Assembly: GCA_934394615.1 (NCBI GenBank)
Contig: CAKRRJ010000087.1
Coordinates: 1 to 8,737 of the forward strand
Length of the DNA: 8,737 nt
Direction of reading: 5' to 3'
Origin: an uncultured Lachnospiraceae bacterium
GTDB lineage: Bacteria; Bacillota; Clostridia; Lachnospirales; Lachnospiraceae
Made by a program: the position numbers and the translations under genes. The notes under the pieces are model-generated. The model ran no database searches. It was not told where the DNA came from and saw only the letters and a program-made list of their open reading frames with translations. Every line of letters begins with the position of its first letter. The first letter of the stretch is position 1. This document shows positions 1 to 5,821 of this stretch, piece by piece.

Positions 1-212
<212 letters not shown>

Positions 213-230
213 TTAAAGTCTTTCGTTTTC

Positions 231-731
231 CTACGGGAGATACCGTACGTCGTCAGAGCCGCGGGATAAGCCGGTCAGTCCGGTTCTTGCAAGCTCCAGG
301 ATTTCGTAGTCCTCCAGCAGGTTGATCAGCGCGTCAAGCTTTGACTGATCGCCGGTCAGCATGACGGTCAGGGAATCCTTGCCCACGTCTACAATGGTTG
401 CGCGGAAAATGTCGGAAATGGCACTCACCGCCTGACGCTGGCTCGCATTGGCCCGTACCTTTACCATGATCAGTTCCCGGTAAACGGAATGGCTCGGTTT
501 TAATTCCTTGATGTCGCGGACATCCTCCAATTTGCGGAGCTGCTTTTCGATCTGCTCTAAGATGTTCTGATCGCCAAAAGCAACTACGGTCATTCTGGAA
601 TACCGCTCATCTGCAGTGACACCAACGGTCAGACTCTCGATGTTGTAGCCACGGCGGCTGAATAAGCCAGCAACACGGCTCAGTACACCTGATGTGTTGT
701 CCACTAATAATGATAACACGATTCTATCCAT
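231..731 (-). CDS. ilvN: Acetolactate synthase small (regulatory) subunit
   Basis: This 166-residue protein is the regulatory subunit of acetolactate (acetohydroxyacid) synthase, which condenses pyruvate with pyruvate or 2-oxobutyrate in the first common step of branched-chain amino acid synthesis; the small subunit activates the catalytic subunit and confers valine feedback inhibition. Residues about 4-74 are the ACT domain, with the signature SGVLSRVAGLFSRRGYNIES (14-33) and the glycine/asparagine region that forms the valine site in the family. Residues about 83-156 match the C-terminal small-subunit domain. The length is typical of a full IlvH/IlvN. The ATG at 729-731 has an AAGGGAG site about 8 bases upstream. 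The catalytic subunit gene is not adjacent: the upstream neighbour is an unrelated dehydrogenase. The gene starts about 25 bases after its own predicted transcription start and is followed by ilvC. Confidence 0.96.
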   Translation of the reverse strand: MDRIVLSLLVDNTSGVLSRVAGLFSRRGYNIESLTVGVTADERYSRMTVVAFGDQNILEQIEKQLRKLEDVRDIKELKPSHSVYRELIMVKVRANASQRQAVSAISDIFRATIVDVGKDSLTVMLTGDQSKLDALINLLEDYEILELARTGLTGLSRGSDDVRYLP

Positions 732-762
732 AAGTGTTTCTCCCTTCTGTCACGTTCTCTTT

Positions 763-791
763 ATGATAACAATCCTGTTACTATTTGTCAA
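763..791 (-). promoter_or_regulatory. Sigma-A-type promoter for ilvN-ilvC
   Basis: On the minus strand a perfect -35 TTGACA (786-791) is followed after exactly 17 bases by TATCAT (763-768), a 5/6 match to TATAAT. Transcription would begin near 756, giving a leader of about 25 bases before the ilvN start at 731. That is too short for a T-box or a peptide attenuator, so regulation, if any, must act at the promoter itself or upstream of it. Confidence 0.8.
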
Positions 792-870
792 CTATATAAA
801 AGGAATGTATACTATTCTTTTCAGTTATACCACTGTCTGTTTTTCTTTTACAGAAAGACCTGTGTTTTTT

Positions 871-891
871 TACACGGACATTCTCCGTGTA
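871..891. repeat. 8-bp inverted repeat upstream of the ilvN promoter
   Basis: TACACGGA (871-878), a 5-base loop, and TCCGTGTA (884-891) form a perfect 8-bp inverted repeat in the gap between the upstream dehydrogenase gene and ilvN, about 80 bases upstream of the -35 box. On the minus strand it is followed by a run of A, not T, so it is not an intrinsic terminator for the upstream gene. It could be an operator or a transcript-end stabilising hairpin; the sequence does not decide. Confidence 0.4.
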
Positions 892-904
892 CACCTGCGC
901 GTTT

Positions 905-1927
905 CTAAAACTTCCGCACCATATCTTTCGTGATCCCGGCAAGGCTGTGTGCGCCGCACATGGCCATGGTGTCCTTTAACTGACTGCCAAGACGGGTGAT
1001 GAGTTCTGCCACGCCCTCCTCTGCGCCGCCGTAAACCGCGGTCACGAACGGACGGCAGACCAGCACACCGTCCGCGCCAAGCGCCAGGGCCTTGAAGATG
1101 TCGGTGCCATTGCGGATACCGCCGTCCACCAGGATTTTCATGGAGCCGCCGCCCACTGCCTCCGCAATCTCAGGCAGCACTTCCGCAGTTGCCGGGCACT
1201 GGTCCAGAACACGGCCGCCGTGATTGGATACCACGATGGCTGCTGCCCCGGCCTCTTTCGCCTTTAACGCGCCCTTCACGGTCATCACGCCTTTTACAAT
1301 GAACGGAACGCCCGCCTCACGGATAATCTGTGCCAGTTCTTCCACGGTCTTGCTTCCCGCCGGAGGTGTCATGTTCTTTAAGAACGGAAGACCTGCCGCG
1401 TCAATGTCCATGGCTGCCGCAAACGCGCCGGACTTTCTCACCAGTTCCATCTTCTCTGCCACCGTCTCCGCGTTCCACGGCTTTACGGTCGGAACGCCCA
1501 GGCCCTGCACTCTTTCAATCGCCGCGGTCGCTGCCAGCATAACCTGCGGATTGACACCATCTCCGGTGAAAGCCGCAATGCCGTTTTCCGCGCAGGCACG
1601 CACCAGAATGTCGTTGTAGGCCGCGTCATCGTATTTGTCACCGTAATGCAGATTTACAGCGCCCACCGGACCCGCAAAGAACGGATAGGCGAATTTCTTT
1701 CCAAAGAGTTCCAGTTCGGTGTTCACCGGACGGTTCTCGCAGAGCGTGTCCATCTGCACCCGGATCTCCCGCCATTTCTCATAATTACGGATGGCGGTAT
1801 CGCCCTCGCCCTTGGCACCCGGACCGGGCATGGTATTTTTGCACGCGCGGCCATTGCAGACCGGGCATCCTTTGCAGTACGGGCCAAGACAGGTCCGCGC
1901 GTTGTTTAAAACTTCTTCCTGTGTCAT
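905..1927 (-). CDS. FMN-dependent alpha-hydroxy-acid dehydrogenase with N-terminal cysteine motif
   Basis: A 340-residue member of the FMN alpha-hydroxy-acid dehydrogenase family (lactate dehydrogenase/oxidase, glycolate oxidase), which oxidises 2-hydroxy acids to 2-oxo acids. The TIM-barrel half is clear: VKGV (211-214, with the FMN-contacting lysine), IVVSNHGGRVLD (231-242, containing the family's catalytic histidine 236 and substrate-binding arginine 239), LVDGGIRNGTD (266-276) and GADGVLVCRPF (284-294, FMN phosphate region). The N-terminus differs from classical LldD: residues 13-29 carry five cysteines spaced C-x4-C-x2-C-x2-C-x4-C, suggesting a bound metal or Fe-S cluster (inference). 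The start at 1925-1927 follows AAAGGAGG; a longer frame from 2062 only reads through the upstream repeat and is rejected. The actual substrate and electron acceptor cannot be deduced; no cognate acceptor gene is adjacent. No convincing promoter or terminator was found for it. Confidence 0.9.
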   Translation of the reverse strand: MTQEEVLNNARTCLGPYCKGCPVCNGRACKNTMPGPGAKGEGDTAIRNYEKWREIRVQMDTLCENRPVNTELELFGKKFAYPFFAGPVGAVNLHYGDKYDDAAYNDILVRACAENGIAAFTGDGVNPQVMLAATAAIERVQGLGVPTVKPWNAETVAEKMELVRKSGAFAAAMDIDAAGLPFLKNMTPPAGSKTVEELAQIIREAGVPFIVKGVMTVKGALKAKEAGAAAIVVSNHGGRVLDQCPATAEVLPEIAEAVGGGSMKILVDGGIRNGTDIFKALALGADGVLVCRPFVTAVYGGAEEGVAELITRLGSQLKDTMAMCGAHSLAGITKDMVRKF

Positions 1928-1950
1928 TCTACAAACTCCTCCTTTTATTG

Positions 1951-1975
1951 AAAAGAATGTGCCTTGGCACATTCT
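1951..1975 (-). terminator. Terminator-like hairpin in the leader of the hydroxy-acid dehydrogenase
   Basis: A 10-bp perfect stem (1954-1963 with 1966-1975, core GAATGTGCC/GGCACATTC, two-base loop) is followed on the minus strand by TTTTC, the geometry of a weak intrinsic terminator or attenuator. It ends about 20 bases before the ribosome binding site of the downstream gene (start 1927). The U-run is short, so termination would be partial at best. It is also the left arm of the multi-hairpin repeat described at 1954-2074. Confidence 0.35.
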
Positions 1976-2074
1976 CGCGCCGAGGCGCGGTTGCTTCGGC
2001 AACCATCTACCCTTGCGCCGAGTGCGCATCCTTGCGGAGCGTCTTTGTTTCATAGGACGCAATTTCCTATGAAA
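1954..2074. repeat. Multi-hairpin intergenic repeat element (five stem-loops in 121 bases)
   Basis: Five consecutive inverted repeats fill this gap: 1954-1963/1966-1975 (10 bp); CGCGCC 1976-1981 with GGCGCG 1984-1989; GGTTGC 1989-1994 with GCAACC 1999-2004 around a TTCG loop; TGCGC 2014-2018 with GCGCA 2024-2028; and TTTCATAGGA 2048-2057 with TCCTATGAAA 2065-2074 (10 bp). GCGTC (2039-2043) could alternatively pair with GACGC (2056-2060). The first three stems are contiguous, sharing or abutting bases. It sits between the ZIP gene's terminator and the ribosome binding site of the dehydrogenase at 1927. Such density suggests a dispersed intergenic repeat family or a structured RNA leader, not chance. 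There is no terminal inverted repeat joining its two ends, so transposon-like mobility is not shown. Confidence 0.75.
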
Positions 2075-2075
2075 T

Positions 2076-2114
2076 AAAAACCGGAAAGTTGCCGTATTCC
2101 TGACAGCTTCCCGG
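2076..2114 (-). terminator. Intrinsic terminator of the ZIP transporter gene
   Basis: On the minus strand, bases 2114-2102 pair with 2093-2081 (12 of 13 positions, one A/C mismatch) around an 8-base loop, then run into TTTTT at 2080-2076. Two pairs are G-U wobbles that form only in the minus-strand RNA, which fixes the direction. It lies about 32 bases after the ZIP stop codon and should insulate the downstream dehydrogenase gene from ZIP transcription. Confidence 0.85.
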
Positions 2115-2146
2115 CTTCTCGCATAGTTCCAGTCTGTTTCCGGTAC

Positions 2147-2938
2147 TCAGCCCAGCGCCACATCCAGAATCATCATAATAAGGAACCCGACCGCAAATCC
2201 CATGGTTCCCATATCAGAATGTTCGCCCTGAGCGGACTCCGGGATCAGTTCCTCCACGACAACGTAGAGCATGGCTCCCGCAGCGAACGCCAGCATGTAC
2301 GGCACGACCGGCACCAGAAACTTCGCACACAGAATCGTGACCAGCGCTCCAATGGGTTCCACCACGCCGGACAGCGTTCCCATAACAAAAGCTTTGAGCT
2401 TTGACTGACCCTCGCTGTGCAGCGGCAGGGAGATAATGGCTCCCTCCGGGAAGTTCTGGATGGCAATGCCGATCGTCAAGGCAAACGCCCCGGCTACGGT
2501 AATGGGCGCGCTTCCGGTCAGAAGACCCGCAAACACCACACCCACAGCCATGCCTTCCGGCAGGTTGTGAAGCGTCACCGCGAACACTAGCATGGTCGTT
2601 TTCTTTAAGTTGCTCTTTGGTCCCTCCGGCGTATCGCTGCCCATGTGAAGATGCGGGATCAGTTTATCCAACACCCAGAGAAATACCATTCCAACCGAAA
2701 ATCCCACCGCTGCCGGCACAAAGGCCAGCTTTCCGGCTGATTCGCACATTTCCATGGCCGGGATCAGAAGTGACCACACGGAAGCGGCCACCATAATTCC
2801 GGACGCAAATCCCAGAAGCATCTTCTGGATGACCGGTTTGATCTCATTTTTTACAAAAAATACACTTCCCGCTCCAATGGTCGTACCCAGAAACGGGATC
2901 AGAATTCCTAAAATAATGTGAAACAGCTCCTCTCGCAT
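2147..2938 (-). CDS. ZIP family metal (zinc) transporter
   Basis: This 263-residue membrane protein belongs to the ZIP family (ZupT/GufA-like), which moves Zn2+ and related divalent metals into the cytoplasm. Hydrophobic stretches fit about eight membrane segments. The two family signature helices are present: HNLPEG at 124-129 and QNFPEG at 161-166, supplying the binuclear metal-site residues H124, N125, E128, N162 and E165; the helix with EP at 194-195 and the EE pair at 229-230 also match bacterial ZIPs. A short loop at 96-110 contains HLH, a typical metal-sensing histidine motif. The start at 2936-2938 has a GAGGGTG site about 8 bases upstream. It follows the MATE gene by 80 bases on the same strand, so co-transcription is possible; no strong promoter was visible in that gap. 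Metal specificity is inferred from family, not proven. Confidence 0.93.
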   Translation of the reverse strand: MREELFHIILGILIPFLGTTIGAGSVFFVKNEIKPVIQKMLLGFASGIMVAASVWSLLIPAMEMCESAGKLAFVPAAVGFSVGMVFLWVLDKLIPHLHMGSDTPEGPKSNLKKTTMLVFAVTLHNLPEGMAVGVVFAGLLTGSAPITVAGAFALTIGIAIQNFPEGAIISLPLHSEGQSKLKAFVMGTLSGVVEPIGALVTILCAKFLVPVVPYMLAFAAGAMLYVVVEELIPESAQGEHSDMGTMGFAVGFLIMMILDVALG

Positions 2939-3018
2939 GAGAGATCACCCTCTTTCCTTAGTAGTATCTTATTCCGCAACAGGCTACATGCGATACTCTA
3001 TGGAAATGGATTGCTGTT

Positions 3019-4386
3019 TTATGCCGCCGAAACCTTCTTTGGATCCCCCACCACCTTTTTGAACATAAGCAGGAACATGATCGTTGAGAATACTGGTCCC
3101 GCAAAGTCGGACACAGTCTCTGCATAAAACACATTGGTGACGCTTGTCAGGACCGGGATCAGCACCACCGACAGAAAATAAATGGATTTTCGGAACAGAG
3201 ACAAGGTAATTGCCACCTTTGCGATGCCCATTCCGGTGAAACCGTCCACCACGGTGTACTGCACCGCCAGCGGGATCACGCCCAGCGTGGATACCCGGAT
3301 GGCCCAGGCACTTAAGGCCACATACTCCTCGTTGCGCGTAAAGATCCGCACAAACATCTCCGGGACAAACTGCGCTGCCAGAAACATAATGGTGTTGAAC
3401 ACCAGACAGCAGGTAACGATCCAGCGTTCCGCTTTCCAGATCCGGTCCGGACGCTTCGCCCCATAGTTGTATCCCAGAATCGTCTGGGTTCCCGAGGTGA
3501 TGCCGCCAAGCGGCATGGTGATAATCAGCATAAAGCTCTGAACGATTGCCGCGCAGGTCAGGATGGTATCCCCCTGTCCAGGACCGCCCAGCCGCTGGAT
3601 TACCATATTCTGGGAAATAATGATCACATTGTCCAGCGCAATGATGACAAACGGGGAAAATCCCACTTTGGCTACCTGCAGCATCAGCCTTGGATCATAC
3701 CCGCGGAAGGTAATGCGGATTGGCACTTTCTTTCCAAATAAAAAGCGCAGCGCATAAAAGCAGGAACAAAACTGTGACAGCACGGTAGCCAAAGCCGCTC
3801 CCCGCACACCCAAATGCAGGCCAAAGATAAAAATGGGATCCAGCACGATATTGGCCACCGCGCCGATCATGACGGCCTTCATTCCTACCTTCGCGAAGCC
3901 CTGACAGATAATAAACTGGTTCATGCCTGTCGTCATCAGCGCAAAGAATGTGCCGCACAGGTAGATGGTCATGTAGGACAGCGCATACGGAAACGTCGTC
4001 TCCCCGGCTCCAAACCACCAAAGAAGCTTTTCTCTCATTCCCAGCACACAGACGGTCAGAATCACAGACATCACTGTCAGCATCAGAAAACAGTTGGCAA
4101 GAATCTGCCTTGCCCCCTCTTCATTCTTCTGTCCCAGGCGAATGCTCATGAGCGGCGCACCGCCCACACCCACCAGAATCGCGAACGATGAGACCAGCGT
4201 TACAATGGGGCCGCAGATACCTACACCAGCCAGTGCCGCCTCTCCGATTTTAGGAATGTTTCCTATGTACATACGGTCCACAATGCTGTAAAACACACTG
4301 ACAAACTGTGCCAGCATGGACGGCAGGGCAAGCCGGAGCACCAGCCCCCGGATATCATCGGTATCTAAGTTATTTTCCAGTTTCAT
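3019..4386 (-). CDS. MATE family efflux transporter
   Basis: A 455-residue integral membrane protein of the MATE (multidrug and toxin extrusion) family, usually Na+- or H+-coupled exporters of cationic drugs or metabolites. The N-terminal signature LPSMLAQFVSVFYSIVDRMY (21-40), the GVGGAPLMSIRLGQKNEEGA stretch (73-92), and the mid-protein FAKVGMKAVMIGAVANIVLD segment are all characteristic; hydrophobicity fits twelve helices in two repeats. Length is normal. Its ATG overlaps the stop of the upstream flavodoxin/ferredoxin gene by four bases (ATGA at 4383-4386) and it has no good ribosome binding site of its own, so translation is probably coupled. The exported substrate is unknown; nothing in the sequence identifies a drug or metabolite. 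Confidence 0.95.
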   Translation of the reverse strand: MKLENNLDTDDIRGLVLRLALPSMLAQFVSVFYSIVDRMYIGNIPKIGEAALAGVGICGPIVTLVSSFAILVGVGGAPLMSIRLGQKNEEGARQILANCFLMLTVMSVILTVCVLGMREKLLWWFGAGETTFPYALSYMTIYLCGTFFALMTTGMNQFIICQGFAKVGMKAVMIGAVANIVLDPIFIFGLHLGVRGAALATVLSQFCSCFYALRFLFGKKVPIRITFRGYDPRLMLQVAKVGFSPFVIIALDNVIIISQNMVIQRLGGPGQGDTILTCAAIVQSFMLIITMPLGGITSGTQTILGYNYGAKRPDRIWKAERWIVTCCLVFNTIMFLAAQFVPEMFVRIFTRNEEYVALSAWAIRVSTLGVIPLAVQYTVVDGFTGMGIAKVAITLSLFRKSIYFLSVVLIPVLTSVTNVFYAETVSDFAGPVFSTIMFLLMFKKVVGDPKKVSAA

Positions 4387-5171
4387 AGTACAAACTCTGC
4401 ATTCTTTCTGTCCGTGCAGACTTTCTTTAATTTCTGGCGGATGGCAAGAGTCACCAGAGTTCCAAGCTTTCTCGCGTGTTTCGGGCAGACTGCAATGCAG
4501 CGCATGCAGGTAATGCAGGCTGTCTCATCGGTAACCTTCGCGTCCGTTCTGGAAATCGCCTGGACCGGACATTTGCGGATGCAGGTTCCGCAGCCCTCGC
4601 ACGCCGATGATACGCTGATTTTAAGCGGCAGCGTTCCATATGGACGATATGGACGGTTTCCTTTGATGGAAAGTTCCGAAAGGTTACTGCTTCCCGGCAC
4701 TGTCTCCAGCTTCCGCTTCAATGCCGCAGCAAAAGCATCGATCTCTTTGTTGTCCTTCTCATCCGGGCGCCCGGCACCATAAACCTTCGCGATGTTATGC
4801 TCTGTCACGACCGCTGCCGCGCCCGCCGGAATAAAGCCCTGCTCTTTTGCAATGTCAGAAAGCTCCAGCAGCGCGTCCTCATATGCCCGGTTGCCAAAGG
4901 TAACCAGAAGAATCGCCGGAGTACGCTTTCCGTGAATCTTTTTAAATCGTTCCCGCGCAGTTTCCGGCACGCGGCCCCCGTAGACCGGCACACCGATCAC
5001 AACAAGCTCATGCTCGGTAAATGTGTAGTCCGGGCGCCCCGGCACTGCATCGGTCAGATCCAGGCTGGCCGCCGCTCCCTCTTTTGTGAGCTGCCCCGCA
5101 ATGCGCTCTGCCACTTTTTTTGTTGTACCGGTCGGACTGAACCAGATCCCGGTAACCTGTGAAATATTCAT
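4383..5171 (-). CDS. EFR1-type flavodoxin/ferredoxin fusion protein
   Basis: This 262-residue cytosolic redox protein combines two domains. Residues about 5-155 are a flavodoxin-like fold with the FMN phosphate loop SPTGTTKKV (12-20) and VPVYGGRVPE (61-70). Residues about 185-235 are a bacterial two-[4Fe-4S] ferredoxin: C191, C194, C197 and C201 (CEGCGTCIRKCP) and C219, C222, C225 and C229 (CITCMRCIAVCP); each fourth cysteine would ligate the partner cluster in the usual pattern. The architecture matches the family called EFR1 ferredoxin; its physiological partner is unknown. It should shuttle electrons between FMN and Fe-S centres in an anaerobe. The start at 5169-5171 has AGGAG about 9 bases upstream; an ATG 14 codons earlier (5213) runs into the leader hairpins and is less likely. 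It is translationally coupled to the MATE gene. Its leader contains the palindromic element at 5260-5394. Confidence 0.92.
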   Translation of the reverse strand: MNISQVTGIWFSPTGTTKKVAERIAGQLTKEGAAASLDLTDAVPGRPDYTFTEHELVVIGVPVYGGRVPETARERFKKIHGKRTPAILLVTFGNRAYEDALLELSDIAKEQGFIPAGAAAVVTEHNIAKVYGAGRPDEKDNKEIDAFAAALKRKLETVPGSSNLSELSIKGNRPYRPYGTLPLKISVSSACEGCGTCIRKCPVQAISRTDAKVTDETACITCMRCIAVCPKHARKLGTLVTLAIRQKLKKVCTDRKNAEFVL

Positions 5172-5189
5172 ACTGTCATTCTCCTGTCT

Positions 5190-5207
5190 TGTGAACCCCC
5201 GTTCACA
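5190..5207. repeat. Hairpin in the EFR1-protein leader
   Basis: TGTGAAC (5190-5196), CCCC, GTTCACA (5201-5207) form a perfect 7-bp stem with a four-base loop, located just upstream of the AGGAG of the flavodoxin/ferredoxin gene. The GTTCAC half also appears in the terminal repeat of the palindromic element at 5260-5394, hinting that the hairpin is related to it. No U-run follows on either strand, so it is not an intrinsic terminator. Confidence 0.5.
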
Positions 5208-5212
5208 TCTCA

Positions 5213-5236
5213 CTGTGCTTTCCGCACAGATTTTTT
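5213..5236 (+). terminator. Plus-strand terminator-like hairpin with no plus-strand gene
   Basis: CTGTGC (5213-5218), loop TTTCC, GCACAG (5224-5229), then A and six T (5231-5236) make a compact intrinsic-terminator shape on the plus strand. No plus-strand gene lies upstream, so it may instead be part of the repeat-rich leader or may stop antisense transcription. On the minus strand the T-run becomes an A-run ahead of the hairpin, which does not terminate. Confidence 0.4.
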
Positions 5237-5259
5237 GCTGCCACAGACAGCTGTTTTTG

Positions 5260-5394
5260 CGTTACTGTTCACGCGTTGCGCAAACAGCAACGGATTTTGC
5301 CGATGCTTTGCATTCCAAATCGGCAAAATCTGCTGCCACCACTGCGTCATACGGCATTTTCAGTTCAGAAAATGCCTACCCGTGTACAGTAACG
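5260..5394. mobile_element. Putative miniature inverted-repeat element (135 bp) with target-site duplication
   Basis: The ends are 14-bp inverted repeats with one mismatch: CGTTACTGTTCACG (5260-5273) and CGTGTACAGTAACG (5381-5394). Immediately outside both ends lies TTTTTG (5254-5259 and 5395-5400), as expected of a 6-bp target-site duplication; the T-run makes chance more likely than for a mixed sequence. Inside are three more stems: CGTTGC 5274-5279 with GCAACG 5287-5292; GATTTTGCCGAT 5293-5304 with ATCGGCAAAATC 5319-5330 (12 bp); and GGCATTTTC 5353-5361 with GAAAATGCC 5368-5376. The first two abut the outer stem and each other, giving a multi-branched cloverleaf-like fold. It encodes no protein. 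It sits between the small gene ending at 5410 and the EFR1-type gene, so it could be either a non-autonomous mobile repeat or a structured leader RNA. Confidence 0.7.
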
Positions 5395-5409
5395 TTTTTG
5401 CACCATGAA

Positions 5410-5721
5410 TCAATAATGCCCCGCTTCGTGCTCCGCATTCAGCCAGTCTACCGCCTCCCAGATTCCATCCGTTGTAAATGGAAAATCCGCATGATGCTTC
5501 TTCTCATCCGGTGTGACCTCAAAATTAAACGGCTCCGGCCAGATAATAGCCCGGATCACAGTTTCCGTTTTTGCCGGTGTTTCTTCCGTGGCAGGCTCCA
5601 GCTCATTTTCGTGTTTGATGAGCACATAGCGCATGCCTTTGAAGCTTCCGGTAAAACGGCTCTTTTTCAAAAACGGGATGGAAATATCTCCGTGCAGTTC
5701 AATCTTACTGGTTTCTTTCAT
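5410..5721 (-). CDS. Uncharacterised small soluble protein
   Basis: I do not recognise a named function. From the chosen start the protein has 103 residues, no signal peptide or membrane segment, and is acidic-to-neutral. Two blocks look like conserved cores: IPFLKKSRFTGSFKGMRYVL (15-34) and IIWPEPFNFEVTPDEKKHHA (59-78), joined by an acidic, alanine/threonine/glutamate-rich linker (about 38-53); it ends with AVDWLN (90-95). There are no cysteines or recognisable nucleotide- or metal-binding motifs. The start at 5719-5721 is preferred because AGGAAGGG lies about 12 bases upstream; an in-frame ATG at 5782-5784 would add 21 residues (124 in all) but has only a distant GGAA. The gene is divergent from the ModE-like regulator and is followed 15 bases downstream by the palindromic element at 5260-5394. 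Confidence 0.75.
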   Translation of the reverse strand: MKETSKIELHGDISIPFLKKSRFTGSFKGMRYVLIKHENELEPATEETPAKTETVIRAIIWPEPFNFEVTPDEKKHHADFPFTTDGIWEAVDWLNAEHEAGHY

Positions 5722-5761
5722 TTCTGTCAATTTCCCTTCCTGTAAATCTTTCTTAATCTCA

Positions 5762-5790
5762 ACTGTAGCAGGTTTCACAGTCATTCACAA
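5762..5790 (-). promoter_or_regulatory. Possible weak promoter for the small uncharacterised gene
   Basis: On the minus strand TTGTGA (5785-5790) and TACAGT (5762-5767) are separated by 17 bases; each matches the sigma-A consensus at 4 of 6 positions. A start near 5755 would make the ATG at 5721 the natural initiation codon and exclude the one at 5784. The match is weak enough to arise by chance. Confidence 0.3.
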
Positions 5791-5809
5791 GCAGGAATTC
5801 CATTCCTGC
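5791..5809. promoter_or_regulatory. Palindrome between divergent promoters, possible operator
   Basis: GCAGGAA (5791-5797), five bases, TTCCTGC (5803-5809) form a perfect 7-bp inverted repeat. It lies 12 bases upstream of the -35 of the ModE-like gene and directly beside the possible promoter of the divergent small gene, where a dimeric regulator would influence both. It does not resemble the known proteobacterial ModE box. A binding protein is inferred only from position and symmetry. Confidence 0.4.
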
Positions 5810-5821
5810 CGAACAAAAAAT

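Noticed and set aside
694..933. 79-codon plus-strand open frame spanning the ilvN upstream region
   Set aside because: It begins antisense to ilvN, crosses the ilvN promoter, has no ribosome binding site and a composition driven by T-rich DNA.
1224..1619. 131-codon plus-strand open frame inside the dehydrogenase gene
   Set aside because: Antisense shadow of a clearly coding FMN-enzyme region; no independent start signals.
1928..2062. N-terminal extension of the hydroxy-acid dehydrogenase by 45 residues to an ATG at 2062
   Set aside because: The extension is arginine-rich and reads through the multi-hairpin repeat; a strong AAAGGAGG precedes the ATG at 1927 instead.
2939..3018. Dedicated promoter or terminator between the MATE and ZIP genes
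   Set aside because: Only a 6-bp inverted repeat (2963-2968 with 2992-2997) with a long loop and no T-run, and no acceptable -35/-10 pair, was found.
5086..5745. 219-codon plus-strand open frame
   Set aside because: It is antisense to two minus-strand genes and runs through the palindromic element; no ribosome binding site or recognisable domain.
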